A program made the position numbers and the translations under genes. A DNA stretch of 64,000 nt from Zygnema cylindricum (lineage: Eukaryota > Streptophyta > Zygnematophyceae > Zygnematales > Zygnemataceae), in contig JBBHKE010002458.1 of assembly GCA_037447655.1 (NCBI GenBank), positions 16,151 to 80,150 on the forward strand, in the 5' to 3' direction. This document shows, piece after piece, positions 1 through 9,003 of the stretch; the first letter of the stretch is position 1; every line of letters starts with the position of its first letter. The notes beneath the pieces are model-generated. The model did no database searches. It was given only the letters and a program-made list of their open reading frames with translations, and had not been told where the DNA came from.

Positions 1-2
1 CT

Positions 3-1201
3 GACGATTTTGAAACAACTCTCTTTCCCATGATGGTCAACACCTCTCTGGAGGGGCGTTGGCAGATTATAAGGAGCTTCAACCTCTCTTGATGGCTCCA
101 AGCATCAAAATCTCCGATCCGGCCCTGGATGCAGAAGTTTTACGAGCGGAGGGAGATTTGGCTGCCGCAGCGGTGACCCCTGTAACAGCTACCTTTACCG
201 ATGATATGAAGTTGCAGGCCCAAGGGAGGGCCTATGTTAACGAACTGCAAGCAATTCAGGCAGCTCGGGCTGCAACTCGTATGGTGGCGAATCATACCCC
301 TTGCACCACTCTTCTAAACATGTGGAGACTCCTCTACACCGAGAGGAACGAATCAGCTATCAAGGAATTCACGGAATTCCGGTGTTTGAAAAATGAGATG
401 CCTCAGACACTCTTTAACCGCCTCTCTAGTCTTGGTCAGAAGACTAAACTGTCTACCATTGACCTTCTCGCAACGGCAACCAAGTATTTCATTGCTGTCC
501 GTAATTCCTTCGGACCGACAGGGCAGACTGCCTTCGATAACTGGATCGCAGGACAGGCCATCCAGGACATAAATCCCTCGGCCAAGGACATATCCCTGGT
601 GGCCATGAAGTTATACGACCACTTCGTTCACAGTGAGGCGAGAGAAAAAGCCGTGACCGGCAAGGCAAGAGCGAATTTTGTAGGATTCGCCGGGGAAACT
701 TCCTTAAGTGGGGAAGAACAAGCGGAACTCGAAGCTTTGCGAAAGCTTAAAAGGAAGCAAGTTGTGGACTGCGGGCCTGAACCTGCAATGGGGGCCGACG
801 ATCGGGTGATTTTGTACAATTGCCTAAATTGTCAACAACCTGGACATGGATGGAAACGCTGCAGTAGAAAACTCAAACCGGAGCTAGCCCTCAAGTTAAA
901 AGAATGGGAGGTAGAGCGTTCAGAAAGGAGCCACAAGCAGCATGAAGAACGGCTCAAAGCAGGGGGGGGGGAGAGAACACCGGTCACAAAGAACAATTAC
1001 CGACCCACTCCCCGAGCGAAACTTCGAAAATGTCCCAGTCCCAACTGCGGCAAATCAAACTGCCAAAGTTTGACGATGCTCAAATCTCCAACGAGATTCG
1101 AACCAAGTATACCACTGAGGGTCACAAATGCTAAGCCTGTGGTTTTATGGGGCACAAGGAGGGACAATGTTTCCGGAAGAACGGGATACCTAAGGTATTG
1201 A
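3..1201 (+). pseudogene. Gypsy gag (nucleocapsid with CCHC zinc knuckles), broken
   Basis: Gag forms the virus-like particle and binds the element RNA. The main open frame (frame 2, from about 59) reads through an alpha-helical capsid-like region to a CX2CX4HX4C knuckle at 821-862 (CLNCQQPGHGWKRC). A second CX2CX4HX4C knuckle lies at 1129-1170 in frame 1 and is interrupted by TAA at 1132, so a frameshift separates the two knuckles. Bases 3-92 are open in frame 3, which suggests another frameshift near position 60. No ATG fits the start, so the true start is probably outside the window. The region after the second knuckle loses its frame. Confidence 0.75.
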
Positions 1202-1283
1202 TGCAATTCGCTTTGTTCACGAAGGAGGAGAGACTGCCGTAAACCCTGTTCCCCTACAACTCCTTTATCTTTGGGAGCGCCCA

Positions 1284-1910
1284 GTGCTGCCTACACCAGT
1301 GACGTTAGAATTGGGGTTGACTTACCGTCCTGCTCCTCTTACGGTAGCGCAACGACTCCAAAGACAGAAGCAAGAGTTACTACAAAAGCTAGCAAAGCTT
1401 GAGCTTCAAAGCACATCGGGTGCTAATGACGATGATTTGATGGGCTGGGATTTGGAACCCCCAAATGCCCACCATGCAAACAGTTTCCTGCACAAAGCAT
1501 GGAATGTTGGAGTGGCAGATGGTCGTAGACAACTCCGCTCCTCAACCTCGGATCAAAGGAGAGACAGGCGGAAAATGGGCTAAAAGGACCACAACCGGAA
1601 GGCCTTTGGGCCTTTGTCTTTCACGCCGAGGGCAGTCATTCTTAACAGTGACATAGGCCTTGGGATCAAGCCCACTCAACCCCCTCCTCTTCCTCCTCAA
1701 CCTAAACTGCCTCTCAGTTTCGAAAATTACAAGAAAAAGAAACTGCAGCAGGAGACCAAATCACTGGAAGAGGACAAACAAAGTACAAAGGATTGGTTTG
1801 AGCGGTTTATGGCCGAACGCCCGGACGAGGATACACCAAAAACTCCACCCGTACCCGATTCCGGTTATGAAACTGATGGCAACGAAGAGATAGAACCGGA
1901 TCAGGAATAG
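1284..1910 (+). pseudogene. Gag-protease linker of the gypsy element, unknown function
   Basis: Two overlapping open segments (1284-1583 and 1614-1910, different frames) encode charged, Lys/Gln/Glu-rich sequence. The first has a leucine-rich coiled-coil-like stretch (QRQKQELLQKLAKLELQ). The second has a proline run followed by an acidic C-terminus. No catalytic motif is visible. Position between the zinc knuckles and the protease suggests gag-pol linker. It could instead be a spacer protein specific to this lineage. Confidence 0.45.
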
Positions 1911-2128
1911 GATTCGCCGACCTCCTCCCCAAAAGCTCTGCTCCCTTCCTCCAAGCCTGCTGTTATGCTGGTCATGCATTTGATGCTTTATGCCTTGACC
2001 TATGACAAGACCCTTGCTTCCTCCCATAATCTGCCCAAGAGATCCTCATTCAGGCCCTGGGAGAAGAGATCTATTCTGTAAAAGACAAAGGCGACAGGGT
2101 GCCACCACCCACGGCGGTATACTTGTCT

Positions 2129-2710
2129 TCAGATCCTAAGACCTTTATGGCGGATAGGGACTACAAAACTTTGTCCGTGGCACTCATTCTGAACCGGACC
2201 GGAAATTTCAAACTGAGCGGGTATGGCGGGTATTAGGACGTTGTGGTTGATACCGGAGCACTTCCCAACCTCATTACTACTTCTGCATTGCAGAAAATGC
2301 CATAAGAACTCAGACCCCAGATCTGCCCGAGTAACATTTGCTTGAGCACAGTCAACAGCGGCAATCAGCCAGTCCATGGAATCATCAAAGCCATGGACAT
2401 TGAATTCTCAGATGATGCGGGACAGAAGGTGACAATTGGACTTCCTTTCTTAGTGGTAGAAGGGAATCAGTTTGAAATTCTGTTGGGAATGGTAACTTGG
2501 ACCCGCATGAATATGAGTTTGAGTGTTTGGAAGGAGCAATGTACAGTTCGGGACCCAGGAAATCCCGAAGGAACCAAAGTTGTGGTTCCTTTGGATTTAT
2601 GGAACTGGGGAAAGACAAATGTTCCGGTGTCTGGCTGTTACCCGGTGTATTCTACCACCTCTCCGGCTGAGCTGTTTGACAGTTCCACAGATATTGCCGA
2701 GGACATCTAG
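2129..2710 (+). pseudogene. Gypsy retropepsin (aspartic protease), broken
   Basis: Retropepsin cleaves the element polyprotein. The active-site motif VVVDTGA is encoded at about 2240-2260 (DTGA at 2249-2260). About 75 residues later comes the hydrophobic-hydrophobic-Gly motif (EILLGM, near 2477) typical of gypsy proteases. Frame 2 is interrupted by TAG at 2234 just before the active site, TAA at 2303 and TAG at 2708, after which the same frame runs straight into the methyltransferase. The protease and methyltransferase were therefore probably one continuous reading frame in the ancestor. Family assignment rests on the motif pair and on position. Confidence 0.75.
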
Positions 2711-4035
2711 CAATTCTCGATTTCCAAGCGGTGGGAAAGGGAATACAAAGACAGATTGTTGCAGGTGGCAAAACTCCGGCGGGGAGTGGATCAAACCTTC
2801 TCGGCCTTATTATTATCGAAAACAGATTCGACGATCCAGTCAGATGTTTTCAAAACCAAGACTGGGAGCGAGGACTTCAATCGACAAGTGGTGTCATTGA
2901 GAGTCCCAGACTACGGACTTCGGATTTTATCTTTATTTTCAGGAATCACTTCTGATTTGGAGGCAGTTTTAAAGTCAAGGAATCGAGTGGAGTCATACAT
3001 AGCAGTGGAAAATTCACCGTAAGCACAAGCTGTTAGCGAACACCGCCTACACCAACTCCACCGCTTATATCCTCAACAGCTTCTAGTGTCTTCCATTTCC
3101 AAAGCTCACTGGAATCTTCCCCAGAATGTGGAAAATATAATGGCACCTCAATTAGCTAGTCTGGGAAGAGTAGATCTGGTTGTGGCAGGATGGCCTTGTC
3201 AGGGATACTCCCTAGCAGGACAAGGAAGAGGACATCAGAATCGCCGAAGCGGAACCTTCTATCAGATGATTACATTGATATCGTGGATTCAGCAGCTCCA
3301 GGACACACCAGTGGGGTACATTATGGAGAATGTCCACCTGGGGGATGATAAACGAAAGCAGGTTGCAAAAAGTTGGAATCAGGTAACCCGTATTCAGGGA
3401 GCTCCTTTCGTTTTTGACGCTGCTCAAATGGGATCTCGAGCGCACAAACTGCGGGCATATTGGACCAAAATGATCCCTCTTCCAATCCTTCGTCAACTGT
3501 TGGAGAAACAAACCCCCAACCCCCAGATTTCAGTACAGCAGATACTTAGGAAAGGGAGAATGGCGACACCTGTAACAAAACCTGATCGTACACCTTTCTT
3601 CCAATGCAATATCCCTGGATTCCACGTCGAGCACTCCCCACGTTGGTATCTTTTCCTCACAGTCACGCCTACCGGAAAGGAGCACCTGGAATGATTTTTG
3701 ATAGCAAAGAAAGACTTTGGACAGCACCAACAATATCGGAACGAGAACAGGCAATGGGATTTCATCCGGAAACCACGGCAGCACCAGGTATTTCAGACCT
3801 ACAGCGGTGCACCATCATAAGGCAATGCATGGATTTAAATGCCATTACATGGGTTGTAAAGCATGCTCTTGCCTATTCCAGTCTCCACGCTCCAGATTCA
3901 CGCAGAAATTACCTTCAAACTCCACAGTTACTGTCCATGGAAGCAACTTTGCAGCTTGAGGGGGGGAGAGAAAAGAGAAAAATTCTAAACCTGAGAGTTC
4001 CTTCAGCGGGGGGAGCTCAGAAGGAGACAGCTTAG
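2711..4035 (+). pseudogene. C5-cytosine DNA methyltransferase domain inside the gypsy pol
   Basis: This domain would transfer a methyl group from S-adenosylmethionine to carbon 5 of cytosine. Visible motifs in order are: motif I FSG (2936-2944) for cofactor binding; AVEN (motif II acidic residue); DLVVAGWPCQGYS, motif IV with the catalytic Cys codon at 3197-3199; MENV (3323-3334, motif VI with the catalytic Glu); AAQMGSRAHKLRAYW (motif VIII); then in frame 1 the C-terminal part with SEREQAMGF and a motif X-like region ending near 3870. Spacing and motif VIII look more like DNMT3/DRM than DNMT1, although motif IV reads PCQ rather than PCN. TAA at 3020 and a frameshift between about 3600 and 3645 break it. 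It shares its frame with the upstream protease and is followed by RT. Confidence 0.88.
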
Positions 4036-4150
4036 CAGAAGTTGTTGGCAGTAAAGTATTATCCGAAGGAATAGAGGCAGATCCACAGGTTGGGCTAGAA
4101 TTCGACATCAACCTTTGGGGAAGACCACCGGAAGCTTGGGCTGCGGTTGA

Positions 4151-5838
4151 GCCGGGAAAAATGGACTTGACTCTGAGGATCAGCTGGACCCTCAGCAGAA
4201 AGAACAGCTACCAGAACTCTTTGCTAGAAACACTCAGGTTTTCTCATGGTCCGAAACAGACGTCGAAATCTACAAAGGAACCCCCTTTTGGATAGATTTG
4301 ATCGACAAAACCGCAACGGTTTGGCAGAAACTATATCCTCTCAGCTTCAAGGAGAAAGAGTTTATTACTGCGAAGGTTCAAACTTTGGTGGACGCAGGGT
4401 TGGTTCAGGAGAGTACCGGATTCCATGGGTTTGCTTCCCCCACAGTTCTCCCTCCTAAGAAGGATTCATCCCGGAAAACTGTGGACTTCCGAATGTGTGG
4501 GGACTACCGAATGTTGAACACGGCCACCATTCCTGACCGGTACCCAATGCCAACTCCGGAAGAGATATTCGACTCTCTCGCTGGGGCCACTATTTTCTCC
4601 ACACTGGACATGAAGAATGGTTTCCACCAGATTGCCATGGAACCAAAACACCGGGAGAGAACGGCATTCTGGGCCGGATCCAGACTTTATGAGTGGATTT
4701 ACATGCCTTTCGGACTGAAGAATGCACCAGCAAAGTTCCAACGGGCCATGGACGAAGCGCTCCGAGGAATCGATTGTGCCAAATGCTACATCGACGATGT
4801 GATAATATTTTCCAAGACCTTTGAAGAACACCTGGAGCATATCCAGATCGTTCTCCGGGCTCTTCAAGCAGCGGGCTTGAAATGTCACCCGGGCAAGGGT
4901 ATTTTTGGGGTGCAGAAAATCATTTACCTCGGACATGAGGTAACTCCTGGGACATTGGGTCCCCATATGGTGAAGGTTGCAGCCCTCGACGCTCTTCCTC
5001 CCCCGCAGGACATTTCTGCCTTGCGCACCTTTCTCGGCCTGGCTAACTACTATCGCAGGTTTATTCCCGAGTTCAGTAGTCACGCCCAGCCCCTCAATAA
5101 GCTATTACGGAAAGATCAAGAATGGCAGTGGGCCGAGGAACAGCAGATCGCTTTCCAGTTCTTGAAGGATGCCCTGAAGCAGCACCCAGTGCTCCGGATG
5201 CCTGATCACCAGAGACCTTTCCTCTTTTACACTGATTGGAGCAGGTTTGGATTGGGAGCTGTTTTGGCTCAAGTTGACGACGCAGGTGCCGAGTATGTGG
5301 TGGCTTACGCCAGCCGGAGCAATAACCGAGCTGAGGGAAATTATAGCAGTTATCATGGGGAGCTTCTTGCCGCGGTTTGGGCCATCCAGCATTTCAGACC
5401 TTATTGTACGGGGTCCATTTCACACTAATCACCGATCACCAACCCTTGAAGTGGATCATGGAAAATAGTAAGTTGACCGGCAAACTCGCCAGATGGGTTC
5501 TTATCCTACAGGAATATGATTTGAGCATTCTCCACCGGGAAGGGGAAATTCATGGGAATGCCGACGGACTGAGCCGAAACCCCGATCCTTCTACCCTGGA
5601 TTCCACCGGGGCTCGGCACGACGAGGATCCGCAAATCAGTTTGGGACTCATTCGAGCATCCTCCGCCTTCATTTGGCTTCTTCCATCTGGGGGGGTATTG
5701 TCAACTTTTGCAGCAGATGTTGAGGGGCAGGCACCCATAGGAGCCGGACGGAAAGACATTTGGAATGACTCCGAAGCTCTCCAATCTATTCAACAGGGAT
5801 CCCCTCTTCCCCACTTGGCTGGAATTCAATTATCCTGA
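4151..5838 (+). pseudogene. Gypsy reverse transcriptase and RNase H
   Basis: RT copies element RNA into DNA and RNase H removes the RNA strand. Frame 2 from 4151 to 5428 carries FSTLDMKNGFHQI (first catalytic Asp), the MPFGLKNAP block, and YIDD at 4787-4798, then the tether with LGLANYYRRFIPEFS. RNase H begins near 5230 (FYTDWS, Asp), continues with ELLAAVWAIQHFRPY (Glu), and after a frameshift near 5395-5415 resumes in frame 1 with TLITDHQPLKW (Asp) and HGNADGLSR. All catalytic acidic residues that can be checked are present. This is the best-preserved part of the element. A stop at 4148 and a frame change precede it. Confidence 0.9.
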
Positions 5839-6830
5839 GTTTAGACTCGGATGGCGGCGTATGAATGGGACCGAGGAGTGCTCCTTCGGAAATGGACAGA
5901 CGATACTAGGAAAGATGTTCAACCTGCCTCAGATCGAGAAACTCTGATTACCAATCTCCATAAACAATGTGGACACTTCGGACAAAAGTGAACCACTTCC
6001 TTTGTTACAGGCTCTTAGTGGTGGCACGGGTTGCGGGCCCAAGTCAACCGAATTGTACAGACTTGCTCTTCCTGCGATCGAGTTAAGGCAGCTTTTCACA
6101 AAAAGGGCGGAACGGAGCTCCATTCTCTTCCCATTAGGGGAATGTTTTATCGGTGGTCTTTGAATCTTTTGGGATCTTTTCCGACCAGCAGACGTGGGAA
6201 TCGTTTCGTTCTGGTCATGATTGAACATTTCTCAAAATGGATAGAGCTTGTGGTCTTGCCCCTAAAGGAGTCCAAGTCCATTGCCGACGCCTTTTTGCAA
6301 AGAGTCCTATCACAGTTTGGGGAGCGGACAGAGGTTCTGACAGACTAGGGATCGGAATTCGCCGGAGAATTTACTAATCTTTAGGAGAAATGCCTCATCG
6401 ACCATCGACTTACCAGTCGCGACCACCCCCAAGCCGACGGTTTGGCCGAAAGGTGTGTACAGACAGTGAAGCGGTCACTACGGAAATATGCAGTTGAAGA
6501 GGACTTGGGAGAGTGGGACAGAAGGGTGTCTTGGATTGCCATGGGATACAGATTCAGCAGACATGCTTCTCTTCACTCCTACAACCTTTGCTTCATTTTA
6601 TTCGAACGGCATCTCATTCTGCCCGATCTGCCTCTGCCCAAGCGGTGGTCCTCCGGCAATGGATGACAAGGGAACTGTCAAAAAACTGATCGCCGACCGT
6701 GCCAAAATTTTCCACCGAGAGATGCCTCTCTCCATGGGGAATTTACAGGCGGCACAACACCGGGATCAATTGTGGTATTCCCAGCGCCGGAGCGGAGATT
6801 ATGTGTTCGACAGCGACGATTTATGCCGGG
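5839..6830 (+). pseudogene. Gypsy integrase, catalytic core, broken
   Basis: Integrase inserts the cDNA into the genome. Frame 1 shows an HHCC-type N-terminal region (LHKQCGHFG near 5956, then CSSC near 6070), the core with MIEHFSKWIEL, a TD-stop-GSEF block at 6340-6360 holding the second Asp, and ADGLAERCVQTVK with the catalytic Glu. The first catalytic Asp is replaced by Asn (AAT at 6163-6165, in SLNLLGS), a G-to-A type change. In-frame stops occur at 5989 (TGA), 6016, 6346 and 6382 (TAG). The frame then moves from 1 to 2 near 6640-6660 (NLQAAQHRDQLWYSQRR) and back to 1 near 6800-6820. Confidence 0.85.
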
Positions 6831-7212
6831 AGACTTTGTGTATCGCATGCAACAGAAAAAGGACACGCTTGACATTTCTGCCGGGCGGGTAATCTTAAAA
6901 GTGGTGGAAGTTTCAAATAAGGGAGTTCTGACTTTGGAGGGGAAAGATGGGCGAAGAATTAAAGAGAATCAAATCAATGTGGCCCCTTGTCACCTCCGAG
7001 GATTAGAAGACGACCCCACTTTCCATTTGACTTACTTTGCAGATCCTCCTTCCTGTTCATCATCCTGCAACTTGTCCTCCCAGCAGCACGAAATCTTAGT
7101 CTGCCATCAGTGCGGGCAGTACTGGCATCCAGCTTGTCTACCCTCCTCATGGGAACCACACCCTCCATCCCCCAGTCCATGGTTCTGCGGGAACTGTGAA
7201 TTGGGCGGGTAA
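6823..7212 (+). pseudogene. Integrase C-terminal domain fused to a PHD-type zinc finger
   Basis: Frame 1 is open to TAA at 7210. It begins with the GD-V block common in gypsy integrase C-termini (FMPGDFVYRM) and a beta-rich segment ending INVAPCHL. A cysteine/histidine cluster follows at 7054-7197: C-X3-C, then VCHQCGQYWHPACL, then WFCGNC at the end. The order C4-H-C3, with Trp two residues before the last Cys pair, is the PHD finger pattern. PHD fingers usually bind histone H3 tails. Many plant gypsy elements carry a chromodomain here instead. The first Cys pair is spaced by three residues rather than two. Histone binding is inferred. Confidence 0.75.
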
Positions 7213-7241
7213 CTGTTTCTTTTTCTTAGTCACGATTGACT

Positions 7242-7255
7242 AAGAGGGGGGGAAA
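7242..7255 (+). other. Polypurine tract of the gypsy element
   Basis: A 14-base all-purine run (AAGAGGGGGGGAAA) lies 29 bases after the PHD stop codon and directly before the LTR start at 7257. This is the plus-strand priming site in LTR retrotransposons. It supports the placement of the 3' LTR boundary. Confidence 0.75.
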
Positions 7256-7256
7256 T

Positions 7257-8652
7257 TGGAGCACCGACCTGATTACTAAGAACCCAACCCCTTTCCCCGG
7301 CTTCATAGGGAAAATAAAGGGGAGGGGAGATCTTTTCGCTTCCCCATGCACTCATCCCTATTCCCTATCCTAGTGCCTCTCCTACCTGTGCATGCATGCC
7401 TATTGGGAGGGATGGGGTCAGCAGTGGGCATTATCATTATTATGGGAAGCATTCGCATTGGTGGGTTCTTTGCAGGATGCGGAGACTCGCCATTCCGGGC
7501 AGCGGGCCCTTCCCTTGTGTTTCTCTGGCACGCTCGACAGCTGTCAAGCTCGAGTGCTTTTCAGGCACACTTCTATATTACCGAGGATTTCCGTACCCTT
7601 CCGACCCGTACTATTCTCACTTTACCAAGAAGCCAGCACAACCTGCCGGAAGGATTGAAGTATTTCCTCTACTGAACAAGACGCACTTTGTTTCGTGCCT
7701 AACGGAGGCTGGACGACAAAGTTCTACCGTCTGAAAGATCGCAGTTCCGTCAATAGTACTAGCTTCCACCAGCCCTAGTGGGGGGTACATTGTGGATTGC
7801 CACGTAGACTTCCGGACTGTAATCTAGCTTATGCTGTTAGCTGTCTGTAGCAATTCAGTTCAGGTCCAGCTGACCAGCGGTCTATTAATTACCTTCAGTC
7901 AAAGCTTGGCACTTCCGTGTCCTTTTCTTTGTGGTTTGGCTTATAACTGCGGATCAAATAATAACTTCCGGCCGCGGATCTAGCCGTAGTCAGATGTCTA
8001 ACTTTTTGCCCCAAGTGTAGTACGGACTATTTTGTCCTCTGTCAGTTCGATTGCTCTTGCTTGCCGCTCATTGGTTCATAGCATAGTTCTGACTTTTGGA
8101 CCTGATTTTGGACAAACTTTGATGTATAAGGCGCTTGGGGCCGAAGGAGACAGGTTACTTTTCAGTACTGTCTCCTGTGAAAACCCTCAGAAATTCCAAC
8201 AAACCTTCTTTTGGAGAATCTTTGTTTTGTTTGACTAAATTGCCATCTCTGTTTTGGATTTGTCCATTTTGGGAATCATAGTTCGGGCTGGTGGTTGGCA
8301 CTACCGTCCCTTTGGGTGATTTTTGGATTTTTCGCTGCTTGAACTTGAGAAGAGTCTAGTCGGTTTTGAGCTGCGGACACTGAGGGTTGAAGGAGTACCA
8401 TACCAATTTCCACTGCCATCAGGAGAGATTTCGCCTTTCTCCCATTGTCATCGTAAATTGCCGGGGTATGTTAAGCTTGCTTCGCCATCTTTTATATCTT
8501 CCATTTTATATTTTATTTCTGTGGTCAAGGTGATATTGTTAAATCTGAAACAGCCATTCCTATTTATTTTTATATGTCCACGTGGTAGTGCATTTGTGTC
8601 TTCACTTGTAGTCTCTTTTGCTTTGGCGTGGACTTCCCGGAGTAAAACTGCA
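7257..8652 (+). repeat. 3' LTR of the gypsy element (about 1.4 kb)
   Basis: The left boundary is set by the polypurine tract and by a second copy of the same sequence starting at 8725 (TGG[A/G]GCACCGACC). The two copies align for about 285 bases to 7545 and 9003. A core of about 160 bases recurs at 13382-13540. The right boundary is placed at CA 8651-8652 because a TGGTATC primer-site-like motif begins six bases later; this end is inferred. Short open frames inside are not convincing genes. Confidence 0.6.
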
Positions 8653-8658
8653 ATTTCG

Positions 8659-8724
8659 TGGTATCGAAACAGTGGGTTTTGAGGGAACGAATGCTATAGA
8701 CTTCTTGTGGAATAAGTACAAAAT
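8659..8724 (+). other. Possible primer-binding site and leader fragment
   Basis: TGGTATCGAAAC at 8659-8670 shares its first seven bases with the initiator-Met tRNA primer site typical of plant LTR elements (TGGTATCAGAGC). It is followed by about 55 bases of unique sequence and then a new LTR start. If correct, the preceding LTR once served as the 5' LTR of a second element. Only seven bases match, so confidence is low. Confidence 0.3.
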
Positions 8725-9003
8725 TGGGGCACCGACCCGATTACCGAGAACCCAACTCTTTTCCTCGGCTTAATGGGGAAAGTAAGAGGGAGTGGAGATC
8801 TTTTTGCTTCCCCATGCACTCATCCCTATCCTAGTGCCTCTCCTATCTGTGCATGCATGCCTATTGGGAGGGATGGGGTCAGCAGTGGGCATTATCATTA
8901 TTATGGGAAGCATTCGCATTGGTGGGTTCTTTGCAGGACGCGTAGACCGGCCATTCCGGGCAGCGGGCCCTTCCCTTGTGTTTCTCTGGCACGCTCGACA
9001 TGT
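8725..9003 (+). repeat. Second gypsy LTR copy, truncated
   Basis: This segment repeats 7257-7545 nearly base for base, including the GTGCATGCATGCC block and the GGGCAGCGGGCCC block. Similarity stops at about 9003 (CTCGACATG). A 9-base difference near 8830 and scattered substitutions separate the copies. The remainder of the LTR is missing. Confidence 0.75.

Larger units (their letters stand above)
1..8652 (+). mobile_element. Ty3/gypsy LTR retrotransposon with DNA methyltransferase and PHD finger (5' end outside window, decayed)
   Basis: Domain order on the plus strand is gag with CCHC zinc knuckles, retropepsin, cytosine-5 DNA methyltransferase, reverse transcriptase, RNase H, integrase, PHD finger, polypurine tract (7242-7255) and 3' LTR (7257 to about 8652). 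RT before integrase is the Ty3/gypsy order. The methyltransferase sits between protease and RT, a position where ordinary gypsy elements have nothing. The coding region carries at least nine in-frame stops (1132, 2234, 2303, 2708, 3020, 5989, 6016, 6346, 6382) and several frameshifts, so this copy is dead. The 5' LTR and the start of gag lie left of the window. The LTR end at 8652 is inferred from a TG...CA boundary and a following primer-site-like motif. Confidence 0.9.

Noticed and set aside
1132-6384. Possible alternative genetic code with TAA/TAG read as glutamine, since most stops in the gypsy element fall where Gln fits.
   Set aside because: A TGA also occurs where Arg fits, there are several frameshifts, a copia element nearby shows similar decay, and both host genes end at standard TGA/TAG stops without internal ones. 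Deamination of CAA, CAG and CGA explains the pattern.
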